Positions 7,961-13,477 of a stretch of 64,000 bases of DNA are shown here, in pieces. The stretch lies in the NCBI RefSeq assembly GCF_000712055.1, contig NZ_JOOA01000002.1:3074001-3138000 (forward strand). The letters run 5' to 3'. The notes under the pieces are model-generated. The model saw only the letters and a list, made by a program, of their open reading frames with translations, searched no databases and had not been told where the DNA came from. How positions within the stretch are numbered: the first letter of the stretch is position 1; each line of letters begins with the position of its first letter. Made by a program: the position numbers and the translations under genes. This stretch comes from Ruminococcus sp. HUN007 (GTDB taxonomy: Bacteria; Bacillota; Clostridia; Oscillospirales; Ruminococcaceae).

Positions 7961-8200
7961 ATGCATACAGCAAAATTATTTACCAACGGAAGCAGTCAGG
8001 CAGTCAGGTTACCTAAGGATTTTCGATTCAGTGGGACAGATGTTTATGTTCAGAAAATTGGTTCGGCCGTTATGCTTGTACCAAAAGAGAAAGCATGGGA
8101 AATATTTTTAGAGGGGATAAATGATTTTACAGATGATTATTTTGATGCTGTAACTTCAAGAAATGATGGGTATGAACAGGAAGAGAGAGAAATATTATGA
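7961..8200 (+). CDS. vapB: VapB-type antitoxin (AbrB/SpoVT fold)
   Basis: 79 residues. The N-terminus (HTAKLFTNGSSQAVRLPKDF) is the swapped-hairpin DNA-binding fold of VapB/VagC antitoxins, and the acidic C-terminal part should wrap the toxin. ATG 7961 has AAAGGAG at proper distance; the in-frame TTG at 7952 lies in the ribosome site. The stop overlaps the toxin start by 4 bases (ATGA), the usual coupling in such pairs. It probably represses its own promoter through the palindrome at 7918-7939. Confidence 0.88.
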   Translation: MHTAKLFTNGSSQAVRLPKDFRFSGTDVYVQKIGSAVMLVPKEKAWEIFLEGINDFTDDYFDAVTSRNDGYEQEEREIL

Positions 8201-8595
8201 AGTATATGCTCGATACAAATATGTGCATATATGCTCAGAAAAAGAATGAAAGAGTACTGGAAAAAATAAAAGAAAATTTGAGTGAAGGCCTTGCGATATC
8301 TTCTATAACACTGGCAGAACTGGAGTATGGAGTAAAAGCGAGTGCTGCACCTGAAAGAAATGCTGTCGCTCTTTTAAAATTTCTTTCGATAGTGGATATT
8401 CTTCCGTTTGATTCCAGTGCAGCAGAAGAGTATGGTGCTATCTGTGCAGATCTTAAAAGAAAGGGTACACCTATAGGGAATATGGATATGCTTATATCGG
8501 CACATGCAAAATCAGAAGGACTTATAGTTGTTACGCATAATACTCGTGAATTTGAACGGGTCTGCGGCTTAAAGCTTGAAGACTGGTACGAATAA
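8197..8595 (+). CDS. vapC: VapC-type PIN-domain ribonuclease toxin
   Basis: 132 residues, the normal VapC length. PIN acidic residues are visible: Asp6 (MLDTN), Glu41 (LAELEYG), Asp97 (GNMDMLI) and the polar position Asn115 (THNTREF). These bind metal for RNA cleavage; known VapCs cut tRNA or rRNA, but the target here is unknown. It is translated by overlap from vapB. A family B repeat with a terminator-like hairpin follows 18 bases downstream. Confidence 0.9.
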   Translation: MKYMLDTNMCIYAQKKNERVLEKIKENLSEGLAISSITLAELEYGVKASAAPERNAVALLKFLSIVDILPFDSSAAEEYGAICADLKRKGTPIGNMDMLISAHAKSEGLIVVTHNTREFERVCGLKLEDWYE

Positions 8596-8613
8596 AAAAA
8601 TATGAAATATGAC

Positions 8614-8696
8614 AAACATCGAAAAGGTTAAACCGGGCTGCCAGTGCAGCCCGGTTTTATAAACAGCACCATCAAAACTTTGTTTTGATGGTACCT
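8614..8696 (+). repeat. Family B structured repeat, copy 2
   Basis: Perfect stem AACCGGGCTGC-CAGT-GCAGCCCGGTT with a TTTTAT tail, then ACCATCAAAAC-TTT-GTTTTGATGGT. It is preceded by AAACATCGAAAAGGTTA, shared with copy 3. It probably terminates vapBC transcription. Confidence 0.82.
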
Positions 8697-8741
8697 TATC
8701 TTAATAATATAGTTGTAAAAAAACAACTATAACGCAAAACT

Positions 8742-8881
8742 ATGCTAATAAAATATATAATCAGAAAACATGATGCAGTGTACATTGAAAATGAGTTTTT
8801 AGTTGTTACGAATATGATGATATTTCTGATGATTTTATTGAATATTATAGAAAGTCGAAAAACAAATATCTTAAATCTTGA
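8742..8881 (+). pseudogene. Possible relic of a small gene
   Basis: From ATG 8742 the frame reads MLIKYIIRKHDAVYIENEF and so on, losing protein character after VVT. In another frame the DNA continues as YDDISDDFIEYYRKSKNKYL and stops at 8879-8881, as if one base were missing near 8810. No ribosome site is clear. It lies between repeat B2 and the next promoter, whose -35 overlaps its end. It may be the end of a lost module; the call is tentative. Confidence 0.3.
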
Positions 8882-8906
8882 AATTAAAAAAAATTTACGA
8901 TATAAT
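8878..8906 (+). promoter_or_regulatory. Sigma-A promoter of the DUF3791/DUF3990 module
   Basis: TTGAAA (8878-8883), 17 bases, TATAAT (8901-8906). It lies downstream of the TTG at 8906 that would extend the next gene, so that gene must start later, at ATG 8954. Confidence 0.75.
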
Positions 8907-8953
8907 TGAAAGAAAAAGCCTTGTTATCGAGTGCAGTATATGGAAGTGATTAT

Positions 8954-9175
8954 ATGAGTGAACAGAGAAAAGAAATCAATTATGTCTTAGCCTGCATAAT
9001 CGAATTTTCAAGAAAATATGATATTACGATCAAACAGGCGTTTGATTATTTGTTCCAATACAAAGCAATAGAATTCCTGAAAGAAAACTATGACATAGAA
9101 CATACGCTTTCGCTGGATGATGCACTTGATGATATGGTGCTGATCTGCCAGAATAACGGAGGAAATCTGGAATGA
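8954..9175 (+). CDS. DUF3791 family small protein, putative antitoxin-like partner
   Basis: 73 residues, helical. It starts MSEQRKEINYVLACIIEFSR and contains AFDYLFQYKAIEFLKENYD, typical of DUF3791. These small proteins are commonly encoded next to DUF3990 genes (family context), so a partner or antitoxin role is inferred. ATG 8954 is used because the promoter at 8878-8906 rules out the longer start; the ribosome site TGGAAGTGA is weak. The stop overlaps the next start by 4 bases. Confidence 0.7.
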   Translation: MSEQRKEINYVLACIIEFSRKYDITIKQAFDYLFQYKAIEFLKENYDIEHTLSLDDALDDMVLICQNNGGNLE

Positions 9176-9681
9176 TACTTTATCATGGAACAAATACAGA
9201 AATAGAATTTGTAGATTTGGAAAAGTGCAGACCTTTTAAAGATTTTGGTAAAGGTTTCTATACCACAGAAATTTACGAACAGGCTAAGAAAATGGCTGCC
9301 AGAGTATCTAGAATTTACGGCGGATCTCCTGTGGTAAATGTATTTGAGTTATCGGTTGATATTAAAGATTATCCTGGATTGAATGTACTTGATTTTGGAG
9401 AACAGCCTTCAAAGGAATGGGCCAGATTTGTTATGAATAACAGGAATAAGTCTTTTACAGATTATTCAGATCCTGAATGTAACTTTGATTACAAATATGA
9501 TATTGTTATCGGTCCTATTGCAGATGATGATATGACCATGTTGTTTCGTCAATACCAAAATAAAATGATATCTTTTGATATGCTGATTAAAGGAATGACT
9601 TTTAAAGATGTTACTAATCAGATTTCTTTTCATACACATGAAAGCCTGAAATTACTAAAGAAAGAAGGAACGATAAAATGA
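9172..9681 (+). CDS. DUF3990 family protein, putative ADP-ribosyltransferase-like toxin
   Basis: 169 residues. The N-terminus LYHGTNTEIEFVDLEKCRPF and FGKGFYTTEIYEQAK are the hallmark of DUF3990, which resembles ADP-ribosyltransferase folds (a His near the start, then a G-x-GFYTT segment). NFDYKYDIVIGPIADDDM is a second conserved block. Activity is not proven for this family to my knowledge; toxin function is inferred from the operon, with a small DUF3791 gene before and another small gene after, both joined by ATGA overlaps. A family B repeat ends the module. Confidence 0.7.
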   Translation: MILYHGTNTEIEFVDLEKCRPFKDFGKGFYTTEIYEQAKKMAARVSRIYGGSPVVNVFELSVDIKDYPGLNVLDFGEQPSKEWARFVMNNRNKSFTDYSDPECNFDYKYDIVIGPIADDDMTMLFRQYQNKMISFDMLIKGMTFKDVTNQISFHTHESLKLLKKEGTIK

Positions 9682-9909
9682 CAATTCAGGAACAGTTGAT
9701 GGAGTTCAATATTCAGGATATTATTGAATATATCGTTAATGATGAAAAAACAGATTATGAAGCAGCAATGAAGAGCTTTTTTTTCTTCTGTAACTTTTGA
9801 AAAACTGCAGGACCTCGAAACAGGTCTTTACCGCGAAAGTTCAGGTTATGTGTACGATCTGTACTGTTCGGAGAAATCCAATGGATTATTTATTCAAAAC
9901 GAGATATGA
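9678..9909 (+). pseudogene. Third small gene of the DUF3990 module, interrupted at a T8 run
   Basis: ATG 9678 overlaps the DUF3990 stop. The frame reads MTIQEQLMEFNIQDIIEYIV and so on for 40 residues, then stops at 9798-9800 just after a run of eight T at 9777-9784. With seven T the protein would continue (SSVTFEKLQDLETGLYRESS, then YVYDLYCSEK) to a stop at 9907-9909, giving 76 residues. The continuation looks genuine and fits a third partner in DUF3791/DUF3990 operons. Slippage at the run, phase variation, decay or a sequence error could explain it. Confidence 0.6.
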
Positions 9910-9916
9910 AATCAAA

Positions 9917-10004
9917 AAACATCGAAAAGGTTAAACCGGGCTGCCAATGCAGCCCGGTTTTATAAGTAGCACCATCAAAACAATGTTTTGATGGTACCAT
10001 TTCT
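9917..10004 (+). repeat. Family B structured repeat, copy 3
   Basis: Perfect stem AACCGGGCTGC-CAAT-GCAGCCCGGTT with TTTTAT, then ACCATCAAAAC-AAT-GTTTTGATGGT. The loops differ from copies 1 and 2 while the stems are kept. It lies 8 bases after the end of the module. Confidence 0.82.
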
Positions 10005-10042
10005 AATCACTGCAGCTTGATCTGCTGCAGTAAATACGAAGT

Positions 10043-10106
10043 AAAATGCACCGGATCCGGTGAGTTTATGCATTTTAAGTGCAACTCATGCCTGAATCCG
10101 GTGCAT
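10043..10106 (+). promoter_or_regulatory. Competing hairpins upstream of the LytTR gene
   Basis: Three pairings share the same bases: palindrome CACCGGATCCGGTG (10049-10062); AAAATGCA (10043-10050) with TGCATTTT (10069-10076); and ATGCACCGGAT (10046-10056) with ATCCGGTGCAT (10096-10106). Mutually exclusive stems suggest an RNA switch or an attenuated leader, but the only visible -10 (TATACT at 10145-10150) lies downstream, so it may instead be a 3' structure or protein site. Confidence 0.45.
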
Positions 10107-10175
10107 CTTGTTTCTTACCTCTTTTTTACGAAACGGATTTATGATATACTGAAAATACAGACAGGAGGTATGAAA

Positions 10176-10625
10176 ATGAAGTTTCGGATTTCTGTTTCAG
10201 ATGAAAAACAAAGCTTAGTAGAAAAATTTCTTGCAGAACACGGTATTGAGATCGGTGAGGATGCGGAATATGTGATTTCGGAATCTTCAGGATATGCCTC
10301 TTTCCTTGCGGCGCGCGGCAAAGACAGGGAGACTGTCCGGATATCGGCAGATGAGGTCGTGTTTATCGAATCTTTCGGGAAGGATATCGAGATACACACC
10401 CTTAAGGATACATACTATTCACAGGACCGTATCTATCAGCTTGAAACAAAGCTTGATCCGAAGGAATTTTTAAGGATAAGCAAGTCGGTCATCATTTCAC
10501 GGAAACATGTGAAAAAGATACGACCGGCGCTTTCGATGAAATATGTACTTACAATGACGGACGGAACTCTGGTGGATGTGACGAGAAGCTACTACAGCGA
10601 GTTCCGGAGATTCTTTGATTTCTGA
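10176..10625 (+). CDS. LytTR-domain DNA-binding regulator
   Basis: 149 residues. The C-terminal 100 residues are a LytTR domain: DEVVFIESFGKDIEIHTLKD, then FLRISKSVIISRKHVKKIRP, then LVDVTRSYYSEFRRFFDF. The N-terminal part is short and lacks a receiver domain, so this is a stand-alone LytTR regulator. ATG 10176 is 7 bases from AGGAGGT; the in-frame ATG at 10170 is too close. Stand-alone LytTR proteins often control or are controlled by a membrane protein encoded next to them; the next gene, 16 bases away, encodes one. Confidence 0.85.
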   Translation: MKFRISVSDEKQSLVEKFLAEHGIEIGEDAEYVISESSGYASFLAARGKDRETVRISADEVVFIESFGKDIEIHTLKDTYYSQDRIYQLETKLDPKEFLRISKSVIISRKHVKKIRPALSMKYVLTMTDGTLVDVTRSYYSEFRRFFDF

Positions 10626-10641
10626 CAAGGAGGAATGAAAA

Positions 10642-11619
10642 ATGGGAATTATGAAATCTTTACTTATAGTCGTTGCTGCTGCGGCAGTGATAATACTGGG
10701 CCTTTGCATTTACCTTTATAACAGGCGTCTTGACAAGATAGCCAAAGGTGAGGCCCGCGGAACGCATACTTCAGTTCCGGAACCTAAAATGACAGCTCTT
10801 ATAGTATATCTGGCTTTTATTTTTCTGATAGTATGGATCACTCTGATCAACAGTCAGCGTATCACTTCGCAGTCGGAAAATTATATTGACGATATCATGG
10901 ATATGAAGACGGAAATATCTGATCTGCGCCGTGAAATAGAAGAAAACGCAACACATTTCAGACGCATTTCATATGTTACGAGAAATGCTGATTTTAAAGA
11001 AAAGATGGTTGATATAGTCTATACCATTGAGCTGAAAGAATATTCAGATGACACCAAAGTAACGGTAAACATTGACGGAACAGATGTCGCTCTTGAAAAA
11101 TATGCTCCGGGACTTTACAGCGGTTCGTTCAGGGCAGATATGTTTAAAGTCATAGATAACGCGGTAGTAAAAATAACTGACGACGGAAGAACTGTTACTG
11201 AGGATGCAGATGTATTTGAAGACGAAATATTTCAGAATGTGATCCCGCAGATCTCGGTGGCATATAATAACGCATCTACATTAATTGCCGGAGGAAATAT
11301 CAGCTTTGAAGGCGGTTATTTAGTCGAAGCTGAAGACCCGGAGAATATTGAATCGATAAAAGTAACCTACATGGCAGGAAGCGAGGATATTAAAACAGTA
11401 GATATAACTGAAGATTTCCGTAACGGAAACACGATAAACTGCGATAAGATCACTACTAAAGATAATACGATTTCATTCAGATTTGAAGTTGTAACAAAGA
11501 GTGGACTTAAACTTGTTGATACTCACAACGTATGCCATAAGGATCTTCCGGAATATCCGGATGATCATAAAGCAGTCTATGATCCTGACGGTAACAAACT
11601 GTGGGATAATGAAACTTAA
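10642..11619 (+). CDS. Membrane protein with two transmembrane segments, unknown; operon partner of LytTR regulator
   Basis: 325 residues. Membrane segments lie at about residues 5-26 (LLIVVAAAAVIILGLCIYLY) and 50-68 (ALIVYLAFIFLIVWITLI), then a short coiled coil (MKTEISDLRREIEE), then about 210 residues of beta-rich extracellular domain. I recognise no family. An AAGGAGG site precedes ATG. The placement suggests an inhibitor or sensor for the LytTR regulator (inference). A strong terminator follows. Confidence 0.65.
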   Translation: MGIMKSLLIVVAAAAVIILGLCIYLYNRRLDKIAKGEARGTHTSVPEPKMTALIVYLAFIFLIVWITLINSQRITSQSENYIDDIMDMKTEISDLRREIEENATHFRRISYVTRNADFKEKMVDIVYTIELKEYSDDTKVTVNIDGTDVALEKYAPGLYSGSFRADMFKVIDNAVVKITDDGRTVTEDADVFEDEIFQNVIPQISVAYNNASTLIAGGNISFEGGYLVEAEDPENIESIKVTYMAGSEDIKTVDITEDFRNGNTINCDKITTKDNTISFRFEVVTKSGLKLVDTHNVCHKDLPEYPDDHKAVYDPDGNKLWDNET

Positions 11620-11667
11620 GAATGAAAGGAAGTCGCCGTCTCTTCCGGGCCGTCGACTGCTATTGAA

Positions 11668-11704
11668 ATCATCAGCCACCCCGCCGGGTGGCTGATGATA
11701 TTTT
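11668..11704 (+). terminator. Rho-independent terminator
   Basis: Perfect 14-base stem ATCATCAGCCACCC (11668-11681) with GGGTGGCTGATGAT (11686-11699), loop CGCC, then ATTTTA. Confidence 0.8.
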
Positions 11705-11760
11705 ACAACACGTACCATTCCTTTAACGGCTTTAACTTTCCCTTATCACATAAAAACAAA

Positions 11761-11796
11761 CTCCCCGGAACTGCTCATACGAACAGCTCCGGGGAG
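11761..11796 (-). terminator. Rho-independent terminator of hsp20
   Basis: On the minus strand CTCCCCGGAGCTG pairs with CAGTTCCGGGGAG and is followed by TTTGTTTTTA. It lies 32 bases past the hsp20 stop. Confidence 0.75.
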
Positions 11797-11827
11797 CATC
11801 ATTTTGGGATCATAACTTAGCGAGGTA

Positions 11828-12271
11828 TTATCCCTCAATTGCAATATACTTGTGATTCTCCAGCTTCTTAGGTTCTGCCTTCGGAACGCAGATGTTCAGA
11901 ACACCGTCCTCAAACTTCGCCTTCACATCGGCTTCTGTAACAGTATCTCCGATATAGAAGCTCCTCTGCATTGCGCCTGCATAACGCTCCTGACGGATCA
12001 GCTTGCCCTTCTTAGTTTTTTCGTCCTTGTCAAGTCCCTTTGCGACACTGACAGTCAGATAACCGTTCTGAAGCTCAAGATTGATCTGATCTTTCTTGAA
12101 GCCCGGCAGGTCGATCACGATCTCATAGTGATCATCATGCTCATGAACATCAGTCCTCATGACCTGGGCGGCGTGTTTACCGTACAGCTTCTTCTCCACG
12201 TCTCTGCTGAAATCAGGAAATCTGAAGAAATCATCGAATAAGTTTTCACCGAAAATGCTTGGATACAACAT
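11828..12271 (-). CDS. hsp20: Hsp20/alpha-crystallin small heat-shock chaperone
   Basis: 147 residues. The alpha-crystallin domain spans about residues 38-140: MRTDVHEHDDHYEIVIDLPG opens it, GYLTVSVA is in the middle, and FEDGVLNICVPK near the end is the conserved A-x-x-x-n-G-v-L type motif. The C-terminus lacks a clear I-x-I motif. The N-terminus (MLYPSIFGENLFDDFF) is typical of clostridial members. It holds unfolded proteins in oligomers during stress. A CIRCE operator overlaps its promoter, so HrcA control is very likely. Confidence 0.95.
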   Translation of the reverse strand: MLYPSIFGENLFDDFFRFPDFSRDVEKKLYGKHAAQVMRTDVHEHDDHYEIVIDLPGFKKDQINLELQNGYLTVSVAKGLDKDEKTKKGKLIRQERYAGAMQRSFYIGDTVTEADVKAKFEDGVLNICVPKAEPKKLENHKYIAIEG

Positions 12272-12383
12272 AGGTCAGTCCTCCTTTTTTACTCGTCACA
12301 TTGTTTCCATTGCTTCGAGCAAGGGGACGGAGGGTTCAGCACCCGGATCCTTTTGTGCTTCTCTGTTCCTTTGTTCTGATTAT

Positions 12384-12426
12384 ATTATAGCATTCTTGAT
12401 TAGCACTGTCAAGGGGAGAGTGCTAA
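12384..12426 (-). promoter_or_regulatory. hsp20 promoter overlapped by CIRCE operator
   Basis: CIRCE: TTAGCACTG (12400-12408), nine bases, GAGTGCTAA (12418-12426), one mismatch from the consensus inverted repeat bound by HrcA. On the minus strand TTGACA (12412-12407) and TATAAT (12389-12384) have a 17-base spacer, and the -35 falls inside CIRCE. Confidence 0.92.
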
Positions 12427-12489
12427 TTTTCACACAGGTTTCATATTACTGTTTTTTATTAACAAGTGCATCGTTGAGCTCAGAAAGCC

Positions 12490-12518
12490 TTGATTTCATG
12501 AGACCTATAGGTTATACT
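12490..12518 (+). promoter_or_regulatory. Sigma-A promoter of the dockerin-CYTH gene
   Basis: TTGATT (12490-12495), 17 bases, TATACT (12513-12518); the start codon follows 45 bases later after CAGGAGG. Confidence 0.65.
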
Positions 12519-12562
12519 ATATTTGGGAAACTTACTCAGTCTGTTTTTCAGGAGGTACAAAA

Positions 12563-13324
12563 ATGAGAAAATCAAAATTTTTAACAGTCTGCTGCGGAAG
12601 TGTTCTTGTCGCTGCGGCAATGTTCATGAATGCCGGAAGATTAAGTGCGGAAGGGTTACTAAACTACGATGTGGACGGAAACGGTACTGTTAATGTGCTG
12701 GACCTGATACATCTGAAGTCGTATCTGATTGGAGAAGAGAAACCGAATGAGCCGGAGAAAACTGAACCGAAAGAAGGTCAGACCGACTATAAGATCTCGA
12801 AGGATTACATCGATGCGATAAAAAAGATCGATGCCGATGATGTGGAGATCGAAAAGAAATGGCTGATCGATAAGGATAGGATCCCGTATAATCTTTCTTG
12901 GGTGGAGCATGTTATCGAGATCGAGCAGACATATGTGTGCTTTTCGCCTGAAATGAGACTCAGAAAATACGACAGCGGTGCGTCCTATGAATTTACGGTA
13001 AAATCCAATATGAGAAGCGACGGCCTTGCTCGTGACGAGACCAATATCGCAATAACGGAAGATGAGTACAACGACATTATAAAGAAAAAGGAAGGTAATA
13101 CTATCCACAAGACAAGATATCAGTTTATGGATGCCGGTCAGGTCATCGCCATTGATATTTTCCACGGCGATCTTGACGGGCTTGCCTATATGGAGATAGA
13201 ATTCCCTGACTTCAGTGCGGCAGAAAAATATCAGACTCCGGACTGGGTAATAGCCGATGTTACCTCTGATATCAGATACAAGAACGGCCATCTCGCAAGA
13301 TTCGGCATTCCTGAGCGTGAATGA
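12563..13324 (+). CDS. Secreted protein: signal peptide, single dockerin-like repeat, CYTH (triphosphate tunnel) domain
   Basis: 253 residues. The signal peptide covers about residues 1-29 (basic start, hydrophobic core, LSA then E). Residues 35-57 are one dockerin-like calcium loop and helix (DVDGNGTVNVLDLIHLKSYL). Residues 92-250 match CYTH: ExExK motif at Glu95, Glu97, Lys99; then RLRK, FTVKS, RDET, Asp198, EIEF and a C-terminal VTSDIRYKNGHLARFG. CYTH enzymes bind triphosphates in a metal-containing barrel and are normally cytosolic, cleaving inorganic or organic triphosphates or acting as adenylyl cyclases. Export with a dockerin-like module is unusual. The extracellular substrate is unknown. 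Confidence 0.82.
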   Translation: MRKSKFLTVCCGSVLVAAAMFMNAGRLSAEGLLNYDVDGNGTVNVLDLIHLKSYLIGEEKPNEPEKTEPKEGQTDYKISKDYIDAIKKIDADDVEIEKKWLIDKDRIPYNLSWVEHVIEIEQTYVCFSPEMRLRKYDSGASYEFTVKSNMRSDGLARDETNIAITEDEYNDIIKKKEGNTIHKTRYQFMDAGQVIAIDIFHGDLDGLAYMEIEFPDFSAAEKYQTPDWVIADVTSDIRYKNGHLARFGIPERE

Positions 13325-13346
13325 TCCTGCACCGTAACAGTTCCAC

Positions 13347-13375
13347 TTGATAAAAACGCGAAAATATGGTACAAT
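13347..13375 (+). promoter_or_regulatory. Sigma-A promoter of topB
   Basis: TTGATA (13347-13352), 17 bases, TACAAT (13370-13375). Confidence 0.6.
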
Positions 13376-13477
13376 TATAGTTCCTGCAGTGTTTGTAAAG
13401 GAGTCGCTGATCAGTGCCTGTGAGTGTTATCGTACTCCTCAGGTGCTATCCGAAGTAAACCGAAAGGAATAGATGAG

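Noticed and set aside
7793..10004. Integron gene-cassette array
   Set aside because: No integron integrase, no attC core sites (GTTRRRY); the repeats look like terminators with a second hairpin.
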